From contig JAEWBU010000160.1 in NCBI GenBank assembly GCA_023390985.1, positions 1-18,029 of the forward strand: a stretch of 18,029 bases of DNA, read 5' to 3'. The position numbers were made by a program, and so were the translations under genes. Of the stretch, positions 7,449 to 13,766 are shown in pieces; position 1 is the first letter of the stretch, and each line of letters starts with the position of its first letter. Source of the stretch: Pseudomonadota bacterium. Lineage in GTDB: Bacteria > Pseudomonadota > Gammaproteobacteria > Burkholderiales > Burkholderiaceae_C. The notes beneath the pieces are model-generated. The model saw only the letters and a program-made list of their open reading frames with translations, had not been told where the DNA came from and searched no databases.

Positions 7449-8591
7449 TTACTGCGGCTGCACCGCGATCTTGCCGTCCACCACCGTGAAGATGTAGTGG
7501 CGCGACTTCAGCTGGCCATTGGGCTCGAAGCTGACGTCTCCCATGATCGTGCCCTTGAACGCGCCGCCTCGGATGCGCTTGGCGATGGCCTCGCGGTCCA
7601 GCGTCTTGAGCTCGTTGGCCGCCATCGCCCACACCTGCAGCGCGGTCGCGGCGATCGCCATGAACTTGTCGGGCGTGTACTTGAACAGCTCCTGGTTCTT
7701 CGCCACGAACTTCTTGTTGGCCGGGTTCGAGGCGAAGGGCTCCACGTCGGGGAAGTAGATGTCCGCGCCGACCAGGCCATTGGCCGCGTCGCCGGCCACC
7801 TGGATCACGCTCGGCGCCACCGTACCCACCGCCGCCACCAGCTTGCCGGGCAGTCGCGACTGCCTGGCCTGGCGGATGGTGGCGGGCATGCCCAGGCCCT
7901 CGTTGGCGTTGATCGCCACGGTGATGTCGGGATTGGCCGCGCGGACGTTGGTCAGCGCCACCCGGAAGTCGGCCTGGGTGAAGGGAAACTTCTCCTCCGC
8001 GACCTTCTCGTACGCGTGGTTCAGCTTCTTGAGCTCGGCCTCGATCGAGGCCTGCGCGCCGTTGCCGTAGGCGTCGTTCTGCGTCAGGAAGGCGATGCGC
8101 TTGGCCTTGCTGCTGGCGATGTAGTTGGCGATCACCGCACCGTCCTGCGAGTTCGAGCTGTTGAGCCGCACGGCCAGCGGATTGCCTTCGCCCGACAGGA
8201 TGGGGTCGGCCTTCGAGATGGCCGTGATGTCGAGCACGCCGGCGCGCGCGATCACCGGTTGCATCGCCAGCGTCACCGGGCTGTTCCAGCCTTCGATGAT
8301 CACCGAGACGCCCTGCCCGATGAGCTCGTTGGCGCGCGAGACGCCCACCGCGGGCGTGGACTCGTCGTCGCGAGACACGATCTCGATCTTGCGGCCCATC
8401 ACGCCGCCGGCGTCATTGATGAGCGCGGCCATGCTCTGGATCGCCTGCGTCACGTGCTGGCCCTGCGGGCCCGCGCCGCCCGACAGCGGAAAGATCACGC
8501 CGACCTTGACCGCGCCCTGCGCCGCCGCGCCGCCGGCCAGGCACATCCCCGCCGCCAGGGCGAGGGTCCACTTCCGAACCAACTTGATCAT
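7449..8591 (-). CDS. livK-like: Periplasmic substrate-binding protein of the Liv/HAAT-type ABC importer
   Basis: Type I periplasmic binding protein (Peripla_BP_6 class), 380 residues, that should capture the substrate for the LivHMGF-like proteins encoded downstream. It has a Sec signal peptide: MIKLVRKW, a hydrophobic stretch, and likely cleavage after GGAAA (about residue 24), leaving QGAVKVGVIFPLSGGAGPQG as the mature N-terminus. Other hallmarks are AALINDAGGVMGRKIEIVSR, RIAFLTQNDAYGNGA and the paired Rossmann-like lobes. The ATG at 8589-8591 has GAGGAG upstream (minus strand) with a 9-base spacer. It is the first gene of the leftward unit and lies directly behind an operator-containing promoter. 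Binding proteins of this group carry branched amino acids but also aromatic and other organic acids; the CoA-pathway context favours an organic acid (inference). Confidence 0.93.
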   Translation of the reverse strand: MIKLVRKWTLALAAGMCLAGGAAAQGAVKVGVIFPLSGGAGPQGQHVTQAIQSMAALINDAGGVMGRKIEIVSRDDESTPAVGVSRANELIGQGVSVIIEGWNSPVTLAMQPVIARAGVLDITAISKADPILSGEGNPLAVRLNSSNSQDGAVIANYIASSKAKRIAFLTQNDAYGNGAQASIEAELKKLNHAYEKVAEEKFPFTQADFRVALTNVRAANPDITVAINANEGLGMPATIRQARQSRLPGKLVAAVGTVAPSVIQVAGDAANGLVGADIYFPDVEPFASNPANKKFVAKNQELFKYTPDKFMAIAATALQVWAMAANELKTLDREAIAKRIRGGAFKGTIMGDVSFEPNGQLKSRHYIFTVVDGKIAVQPQ

Positions 8592-8671
8592 GTCTCTTGT
8601 CTCCTCGTGAGGGATGGATACGCCGCCGGGACCGCGCCGCGAATGCCAGGAGCGGCAGCATCCCTGCGGTC

Positions 8672-8701
8672 AGCATACCGGCCGGTATGTCTAAGGGTCA
8701 A
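8672..8701 (-). promoter_or_regulatory. Predicted sigma70 promoter of the leftward transporter/catabolic unit
   Basis: Reading the minus strand, TTGACC (8701-8696) is a near-perfect -35 box. It is followed after 18 bp by TATGCT (8677-8672) as the -10 box. The predicted start point near 8665 gives a leader of about 75 nt before the binding-protein ATG at 8591. The inverted repeat at 8674-8689 fills the spacer and overlaps the -10 box, a position at which a bound repressor would block RNA polymerase. Confidence 0.65.
8674..8689. promoter_or_regulatory. Operator 1: perfect 16-bp palindrome, likely TetR-family site
   Basis: CATACCGG-CCGGTATG is a perfect inverted repeat with core ATACCG-GC-CGGTAT at 8675-8688. 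It overlaps the -10 box and spacer of the leftward promoter. The same core recurs 112 bp away at 8787-8800, and I did not see it anywhere else in the window. Size, symmetry and location fit a TetR dimer site. The tetR gene in the leftward unit (2251-2901) is the obvious candidate binder, which would also make it autoregulated (inference). Confidence 0.75.
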
Positions 8702-8778
8702 GCCGTTTTGTGCCGCCCTTCTCAGGGATTTCCCGATATCAACCTTAGTTTCTCGACCGCGCGGGCACGTCTTGCCGT

Positions 8779-8807
8779 TTGCAAAGATACCGCTCGGTAT
8801 GTACGAT
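8779..8807 (+). promoter_or_regulatory. Predicted sigma70 promoter of the rightward hydratase/reductase unit
   Basis: TTGCAA (8779-8784) and TACGAT (8802-8807) are separated by 17 bp, a plausible but weaker sigma70 pair with 4 of 6 matches each. TTGCCG (8772-8777) with a -10 around 8795-8803 is an alternative. The predicted start point near 8814 leaves a leader of about 56 nt. The inverted repeat at 8787-8800 fills the spacer, mirroring the arrangement at the leftward promoter. Confidence 0.5.
8787..8800. promoter_or_regulatory. Operator 2: ATACCG-CT-CGGTAT inverted repeat, likely TetR-family site
   Basis: Two 6-bp arms, ATACCG and CGGTAT, flank a 2-bp centre (CT). The arms are identical to those of operator 1; only the central dinucleotide differs (CT instead of GC). 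It lies between the -35 and -10 boxes of the rightward promoter. Having the same site at both divergent promoters supports one repressor controlling both units. Confidence 0.72.
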
Positions 8808-8869
8808 GCGACGCAGGGCGCTCGGCGCGCCGGACGACGACACCTGTTCGCGAAAGGACCCACTGACCC

Positions 8870-9634
8870 ATGGAACCCGAAGTCCTGGTCGATGCCTCCG
8901 ACGGCATCCTCACCATCACCATCAACCGGCCGCAGGCGCGCAACGCGATGACGCTGGCGGCGGCCACCGCCATTGCCGCGGCGCTGGACGAGCTCGACGC
9001 CCGCGACGACCTGCGCATCGGCATCCTCACCGGCGCGGGCGGCACGTTCTGCGCCGGCATGGACCTCAAGGGCTTCCTGCGGGGCGAGCGGCCCAGCCCG
9101 CCCGGCCGCGGTTTCGGCGGGCTCACGCGCAAGCCGCCGGTCAAGCCGCTGATCGCGGCGGTCGAGGGCTACGCGCTGGCGGGCGGTTTCGAGCTGGTGC
9201 TCGCCTGCGACCTGGTGGTGGCCTCCGAGGCGGCGCAGTTCGGGGTGCCCGAAGTGAAGCGCGGTCTTGCGGCCACCGCCGGCGGACTGATGCGGCTGCC
9301 GCGCCAGCTGCCCTACCGCATCGCGCTGGAACTCGCGCTCACCGGTGACATGTTCCCGGCGCGCCGCGCGCACGAGTACGGCCTGGTCAACCGCCTGGTG
9401 CCCGCGGGCCAGGCGCTGGAAGAGGCACGCCGCCTGGCGCAGACCATCGCGGCCAACGGGCCGCTGTCCGTCGCCGCCAGCAAGCGCGTGATCGTGGAGT
9501 CGCAGGACTGGTCGAGCGCGGAGATGTGGGACCGGCAGGCCGCGCTGACCGAGCACGTGTTCACCTCGCAGGACGCGCGCGAAGGCTCGGCCGCCTTCGC
9601 CGAGAAGCGCAAGCCGGTCTGGCAGGGCAAGTGA
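8870..9634 (+). CDS. Enoyl-CoA hydratase/isomerase family (crotonase) protein
   Basis: Crotonase-fold enzyme of 254 residues, the normal length, predicted to hydrate a 2-enoyl-CoA in the cytoplasm. Oxyanion-hole segments are FCAGMDLKG (60-68) and YALAGGFELVLACDLVV (101-117). Both catalytic glutamates of rat mitochondrial enoyl-CoA hydratase (Glu144 and Glu164) have counterparts with the right spacing, E108 in GGFELVLACD and E128 in FGVPEVKRG. True hydratase activity is therefore plausible, not just isomerase or hydrolase activity. The region after E128 reads GLAATAGGLMRLP rather than the common G-A-G-G-T-Q-R, a mild variation. AAAGGA at 8853-8858 lies 11 bases before the ATG. It is the first gene of the rightward unit; its stop shares one base with the next start (TGATG). 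Confidence 0.92.
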   Translation: MEPEVLVDASDGILTITINRPQARNAMTLAAATAIAAALDELDARDDLRIGILTGAGGTFCAGMDLKGFLRGERPSPPGRGFGGLTRKPPVKPLIAAVEGYALAGGFELVLACDLVVASEAAQFGVPEVKRGLAATAGGLMRLPRQLPYRIALELALTGDMFPARRAHEYGLVNRLVPAGQALEEARRLAQTIAANGPLSVAASKRVIVESQDWSSAEMWDRQAALTEHVFTSQDAREGSAAFAEKRKPVWQGK

Positions 9635-10488
9635 TGGATCCGCAGCAACTCCTCGCGGCGAAGATCCCCGAGATCGAGCAGCGCTACGACTGGCGCGACT
9701 GCGCGCTCTACTCGCTGGGCATCGGCGTCGGCCTCGACCCGATGGACGAAGCCGACCTCTCCTTCCTGGACGAGACCCGGCTGAAGATGCACCCGTCGAT
9801 GGTCGACGTGCTGGGCTATCCCGGCTTCTGGCAGCGCGACCCCGCCTTCGGGCTCGACTGGCGCAAGGTCGTCCACGGCGAACACGCGTTCCGCATCCAT
9901 GCCGCGCTTCCGGCCCAGGGCCACGTGCGCGGCACCAGCCGCATCGTGGACCTCGTGGACAAGGGCGCGGACCGCGGCGCCCTGGTCTACGTCGAGCGCG
10001 AGGTCCGCGACGTCGCCTCCGGCACGCTGCTGGCCACGGTGCGGCAGACGGTGTTCTGCCGCGGCGACGGCGGCTTCGGCGGCAAGTCGGAGGCGCCGGC
10101 GCCGCGCGCCCTGCCCGACCGCGCGCCCGACACCTCGGTCGATCTTTCGACGTCGCCGCAGGCCGCGCTGATCTACCGGCTCTCGGGCGACTACAACCCG
10201 CTGCATTCGGACCCCACGGCCGCGCGCGCCGCCGGATTCGAACGTCCGATCCTGCACGGCCTCGCCACCTTCGGTTCGACCTGCCACGGCCTGATGAAGC
10301 ACCTGTGCGACGGCGACCCGTCCGGCGTGCGTGAACTGACCGGCCGCTTCTCCTCGCCCGTCTTCCCGGGCGACACGCTGCGCATCGACATCTGGCGCGA
10401 AGGCGCCGGGCGATTCGCCTACCGCACCACCGTCCCGCAGCGGAACGTGGTGGTCGTCAACAACGGTTCATTCGAGGTGGCCGCATGA
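9634..10488 (+). CDS. MaoC/hydratase-2 family enoyl-CoA hydratase (double hotdog)
   Basis: Predicted (R)-specific 2-enoyl-CoA hydratase related to the hydratase-2 domain of peroxisomal multifunctional enzyme 2, 284 residues. The N-terminal hotdog half has the family pattern YDWRDCALYSLGIGVGLDP (18-36), LGYPGFW (60-66), HGEHAFRIHAALPAQG (81-96) and FCRGDGGFGG (141-150). The C-terminal half carries the catalytic motif LSGDYNPLHSDP (183-194) with D186 and H191 in the positions of Asp510 and His515 of human MFE-2, then GFERPILHGLATFG. The frame is open further upstream inside the previous gene, but homology begins at the ATG at 9634-9636, which overlaps the hydratase stop as TGATG. It lies beside a crotonase hydratase of opposite expected stereochemistry, which is unusual enough to note separately. 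Confidence 0.92.
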   Translation: MDPQQLLAAKIPEIEQRYDWRDCALYSLGIGVGLDPMDEADLSFLDETRLKMHPSMVDVLGYPGFWQRDPAFGLDWRKVVHGEHAFRIHAALPAQGHVRGTSRIVDLVDKGADRGALVYVEREVRDVASGTLLATVRQTVFCRGDGGFGGKSEAPAPRALPDRAPDTSVDLSTSPQAALIYRLSGDYNPLHSDPTAARAAGFERPILHGLATFGSTCHGLMKHLCDGDPSGVRELTGRFSSPVFPGDTLRIDIWREGAGRFAYRTTVPQRNVVVVNNGSFEVAA

Positions 10489-11714
10489 CAGGCATCCTTT
10501 CCAACGTGCGGGTGCTGGACCTCAGCCGCGTGCTGTCCGGCCCGTGGGCCGCGCAGATGCTCGGCGACTTCGGCGCCGACGTCATCAAGGTCGAGCGTCC
10601 GGGCACCGGCGACGACCTGCGCGACCAGGGCGCGCGCCTGAAGGACACCCAGGGCCGCGAGACCGGCGAGCGCTCGACCTTCCTGTCCACCAACCGCGCC
10701 AAGCGCTCGATCACCATCGACCTGACGCGGCCCGAGGGGCAGGAGCTGGTGCGGCAGCTGGCCGCGCAATCGGACGTGCTGATCGAGAACTACAAGACCG
10801 GGGACCTGAAGCGCTACGGCCTGGACTACGCCGCGCTGAGCGCAGTCAACCCCCGGCTCGTGTACTGCTCGATCACCGGCTTCGGCCAGACCGGCCCGTA
10901 CAGCCAGATGCCCGGCTACGACCTGCTGTTCCAGGCCATGGGCGGCGTCATGGCCCTCACCGGCGTGCCGGAGGGCCAGCCCGGCGCGGGGCCGCAGCGC
11001 GCCGGCTACCCGGTGTCCGACCTCACCTCGGGCTTCTACGCCACGATCGGCATCCTGGCCGCGCTGCACCACCGCGACACGGTGTCGGGGCGCGGCCAGC
11101 ACATCGACCTGGCGCTGCTCGATGCGACGGTGGCGGCGACTTCATCGATGGCGATGAGCTACCTCGTGGCCGGCCAGCTGCCGGTGCGCGTGGGCCTGGG
11201 CTCGCAGCTCACCGCGCCCTACGGCGACTTCGACTGCGCCGACGGCAAGATCATGATCGCCGTGGGCAACGACAAGCAGTACGTGCAGCTGTGCAAGGTG
11301 CTGGGCCGGCCCGAGCTGGCGCAGGACGAGCGGTTCACCACCACGCCGCTGCGCGTGCAGAACAAGCTGCAGCTGCTGCCCCTCATCGGCGACATCCTGC
11401 GCGGCAAGCCGATCGCGCACTGGATTCCGCTGCTGCGCGAGGCCGTGGTGCCGGCCGCGCCGATCTACAACTTCGACCAGGTCTACGAGGACCCGCAGGT
11501 CCGCCATCGGAAGATGGTCCGCACCGTGCCGCATCCGCTGTCGGGCAGCCTGCAGGTGGTCGGCAACCCGATCAACTTTTCCGAGACGCCCAACGAGTAC
11601 CACCGCCCGCCGCCGCTGCTGGGCCAGCACACCGCCGAGATCCTGCGCGACGTGCTCGGCCTGGACGACGCGCGCATCGAGCAGCTCTCGCAGCAGAAAG
11701 TGACCGCCGCATGA
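10485..11714 (+). CDS. Family III CoA-transferase (CaiB/BaiF type)
   Basis: Predicted CoA-transferase of 409 residues, full family length. N-terminal signature VRVLDLSRVLSGPWAAQMLG (8-27), DFGADVIKVERPGTGDDLR (28-46), NRAKRSITIDLTRPEGQEL (70-88), and TGFGQTGPYSQMPGYDLLFQ (131-150). The expected catalytic Asp (Asp169 of formyl-CoA transferase) is D179 in RAGYPVSDLTSG. ATGA overlaps link it to the MaoC gene upstream and to the MDR reductase downstream. The N-terminal GTGDDLRDQG stretch and overall layout resemble the formyl-CoA/succinyl-CoA-type acceptors as a group, but donor and acceptor cannot be assigned from sequence. Its place between a hydratase and a reductase suggests it acts on an intermediate or recycles CoA from an end-product (inference). 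Confidence 0.93.
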   Translation: MTGILSNVRVLDLSRVLSGPWAAQMLGDFGADVIKVERPGTGDDLRDQGARLKDTQGRETGERSTFLSTNRAKRSITIDLTRPEGQELVRQLAAQSDVLIENYKTGDLKRYGLDYAALSAVNPRLVYCSITGFGQTGPYSQMPGYDLLFQAMGGVMALTGVPEGQPGAGPQRAGYPVSDLTSGFYATIGILAALHHRDTVSGRGQHIDLALLDATVAATSSMAMSYLVAGQLPVRVGLGSQLTAPYGDFDCADGKIMIAVGNDKQYVQLCKVLGRPELAQDERFTTTPLRVQNKLQLLPLIGDILRGKPIAHWIPLLREAVVPAAPIYNFDQVYEDPQVRHRKMVRTVPHPLSGSLQVVGNPINFSETPNEYHRPPPLLGQHTAEILRDVLGLDDARIEQLSQQKVTAA

Positions 11715-12691
11715 AAGCCGTCCTGTGCAAGGCCTACGGGCCGCCCTCCTCCCTCGTCGTCGAGGAGGTGCCCGACCTGTCCCCCGGCCCCGGCCAGGTG
11801 CTCGTGCAGGTGCATGCCGCGGGCGTGAACTTTCCCGACACGCTCATCATCCAGGGCAAATACCAGTTCAAGCCCGACCTGCCCTTCTCGCCCGGCGCCG
11901 AGGTGGCCGGCATCGTGAAAGCGGTGGGCGAAGGCGTGAAGAACGTGCGCACGGGCGACCGCGTGATCGCCGCCACCACGTGGGGCGGCTATGCGCAGCA
12001 GGTGCTCGCGCAGGCCGAGCGCGTGATCCCCATGCCCGAGGGCATGCCGTTCGAAACGGCGGCGGCCTTCCTCATCGCCTACGGCACCTCGCACCATGCG
12101 CTGAAGGACCGCGGCGAGCTCAAGGCCGGCGAGACCGTGCTGGTGCTGGGCGCGGCGGGTGGCGTGGGACTGGCGGCCGTGGAGATCGCCAAGGCGATGG
12201 GCGCGCGCGTGATCGCCGCCGCGTCGTCGGACGACAAGCTCGCGGTCTGCCGCGAGCACGGCGCGGACGCGACGATCAACTACGCCACCGAGAACCTGCG
12301 CGAGCGCATCAAGTCGCTCACCGACGGCCGCGGCGTGGACGTGGTGTACGACCCGGTGGGCGGCGACCTCAGCGAACCGGCTCTGCGTTCCATGGCGTGG
12401 CGCGGCCGCTTCCTCGTGGTCGGCTTCGCGGCCGGCACCATCCCCAGCCTGCCGCTCAACCTCACGCTGCTCAAGGGCTGCTCCATCGTCGGCGTGTTCT
12501 GGGGGGCGTTCGTGCGCAGCGAACCCGAGCGCAACGCGGCCGACCTGCGCGAGCTGGTCGGCTGGCTGCAGCAGGGCAAGCTGCGCCCGCGCATCAGCGG
12601 CGTCTACCCGCTCGAGCGTTGCGCCGAGGCGCTGCTGCAGGTGATGGACCGCAAGGCCACCGGCAAGTTCGTGCTCACCACCGGAGCCTGA
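11711..12691 (+). CDS. MDR-superfamily NADPH:quinone oxidoreductase / enoyl reductase
   Basis: Zinc-free medium-chain dehydrogenase/reductase of 326 residues. The N-terminal catalytic domain carries AAGVNFPDTLIIQGKYQFKP (36-55) and LPFSPGAEVAGIVKAVGEGV (57-76). The cofactor domain has the nucleotide loop LGAAGGVGLAAVEIAK (146-161) and VVGFAAGTIPSLPLNLTLLK in the C-terminal half. The Cys/His ligands of zinc alcohol dehydrogenases are not seen at the catalytic positions, so NAD(P)H-dependent reduction of a C=C bond or quinone is expected. The GVNFPD subgroup includes enzymes annotated as quinone reductases and acrylyl-CoA-type enoyl reductases (recollection of the family). The reading frame extends far upstream across the CoA-transferase gene, but only as an out-of-phase shadow; the ATG at 11711 overlaps that gene's stop (ATGA). 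It ends 1 bp before the next ATG. Confidence 0.9.
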   Translation: MKAVLCKAYGPPSSLVVEEVPDLSPGPGQVLVQVHAAGVNFPDTLIIQGKYQFKPDLPFSPGAEVAGIVKAVGEGVKNVRTGDRVIAATTWGGYAQQVLAQAERVIPMPEGMPFETAAAFLIAYGTSHHALKDRGELKAGETVLVLGAAGGVGLAAVEIAKAMGARVIAAASSDDKLAVCREHGADATINYATENLRERIKSLTDGRGVDVVYDPVGGDLSEPALRSMAWRGRFLVVGFAAGTIPSLPLNLTLLKGCSIVGVFWGAFVRSEPERNAADLRELVGWLQQGKLRPRISGVYPLERCAEALLQVMDRKATGKFVLTTGA

Positions 12692-12692
12692 G

Positions 12693-13766
12693 ATGGCCAA
12701 GGTGCTCGTGGCGGGCGCGCTGGGCGTGGTGGGCCGCGCGGCGGTGGAGCGCTTCGTGGGGCGGCCCGGCCTCGAAGTCGTCGCCCTGTCGCGACGCCCA
12801 TCCGACTTCGCGCCCCAGGCGGCCTGGGTCCCGGCGGACCTGCGGGACGCGCAGGCCACGGCCGATGCGCTGGCCGCCCATCGCGACGTCACGCACGTCG
12901 TCTACGCCGCCCTGCAGGAGCAGCCCGACCTGCTGCGCGGCTGGCGCGATCCCGGCAACGCGGCGCTGAACACCACCATGCTGCGCAACCTGCTGGACGC
13001 GCTGGGGCCCGCGCCGCTGGAGCACCTCACGCTGATGCAGGGCACCAAGGCCTATGGCGTGCACACCGGCCGGCCGATGCGCGTGCCGGCGCGCGAACAG
13101 GACGCGGTGCGCGACCCCACCAACTTCTACTTCCAGCAGGAGGACCTGGTCGCGGCCCGCGCCGCGCAGGCCGGCTTCCGCTGGACGGTGTTCCGGCCGC
13201 AGATCGTGCTCGGCGTCGCGGTGGGCAGCGCGATGAACCCGGTGGCGGCGCTCGGCGCCTATGCCGCGATCGCGCGCGAACTCGGCCAGCCGCTGCGCTA
13301 CCCGGGCCATCCGCACCTGCTGACCGAATGCACCGACGCGCGCCTGATCGCGTCGGCCGTCGAATGGGCCTGGAACGAACCCCGCGCGCACCAGCAGGCG
13401 TTCAACGTCGCGAACGGCGACGTGATCGTCTGGAAAACGTTCTTCGAGCGACTGGCTCGCGAGTTCGGCCTGTCGTCCGGCGACCCGGCCGAGCTGGTGA
13501 TGGCCGAGGAGATGCCTCGGCATGCGGCGCTCTGGCGCCGGATCGCCCGGCGCGAAGGACTGGCGGTGGACGACCTCGAACAGCTCCTGGGCCTGTCGTG
13601 GCAGTACGCCGATGCGACGTTCGCCTCGCGCCGGCCGTTCCCGGTCCCGCCGATCGTTTCCACCCTCAAGCTGCGGCAGTTCGGCTTCGCCGACTGCATC
13701 GACACCGAGGAGTGCATCGTGCAGCACCTGCGCACGATGCAGGCGCTGCGCTACCTGCCGTCCTGA
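12693..13766 (+). CDS. SDR of the PRISE type (progesterone 5beta-reductase/iridoid synthase-like)
   Basis: Extended/atypical short-chain dehydrogenase of 357 residues. The N-terminal nucleotide-binding loop is VLVAGALGVVGRAA (4-17). Instead of the classic Y-x-x-x-K it shows the PRISE pattern: LMQGTKAYGVH (114-124) with K119, and PTNFYFQQEDLV (142-153) with Y146. These correspond to the catalytic Lys and Tyr of plant progesterone 5beta-reductase and iridoid synthase, with neighbouring motifs G-T-K-x-Y-G and N-F-Y-x-x-Q-E-D. Such enzymes reduce the C=C of enones (1,4-reduction) with NADPH. It is the last gene of the rightward unit, 1 bp after the MDR reductase. The stop lies inside the 3' end of the convergent MaoC-fold gene. 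Role inferred: reduction of an enone or enoyl intermediate in the pathway. Subfamily call is from motifs only. Confidence 0.85.
   Translation: MAKVLVAGALGVVGRAAVERFVGRPGLEVVALSRRPSDFAPQAAWVPADLRDAQATADALAAHRDVTHVVYAALQEQPDLLRGWRDPGNAALNTTMLRNLLDALGPAPLEHLTLMQGTKAYGVHTGRPMRVPAREQDAVRDPTNFYFQQEDLVAARAAQAGFRWTVFRPQIVLGVAVGSAMNPVAALGAYAAIARELGQPLRYPGHPHLLTECTDARLIASAVEWAWNEPRAHQQAFNVANGDVIVWKTFFERLAREFGLSSGDPAELVMAEEMPRHAALWRRIARREGLAVDDLEQLLGLSWQYADATFASRRPFPVPPIVSTLKLRQFGFADCIDTEECIVQHLRTMQALRYLPS

Larger units (their letters stand above)
8592..8869. promoter_or_regulatory. Divergent intergenic control region
   Basis: The only substantial non-coding stretch in the window (278 bp). It separates the leftward transporter/ligase unit from the rightward hydratase/reductase unit. 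It is visibly less GC-rich in its middle (about 8700-8800) than its surroundings. It holds two outward-facing sigma70-like promoters, each with a copy of the same inverted repeat, listed separately. The short open frames crossing it show no family resemblance and no ribosome-binding site, so I call none of them. Confidence 0.85.

Noticed and set aside
8725..8734. Short inverted repeat GGGA-TT-TCCC between the two promoters
   Set aside because: Arms of only 4 bp and a single copy. It could be a site for another factor, but chance is equally likely.
7497..8951. Long plus-strand open frame crossing the divergent control region
   Set aside because: It runs antisense to the binding-protein gene and out of frame into the hydratase, with no motif and no ribosome-binding site. 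The real genes on each side have strong domain evidence.
10544..12691. Apparent 715-residue protein ending in the MDR reductase
   Set aside because: The first 390 or so residues are an out-of-phase reading of the CoA-transferase; the MDR domain starts exactly at the ATGA junction.
11483..12892. Long minus-strand open frame opposite the MDR reductase
   Set aside because: Translation is rich in Arg/Ala/His/Gly and lacks recognisable domains; it is antisense to two well-supported genes.
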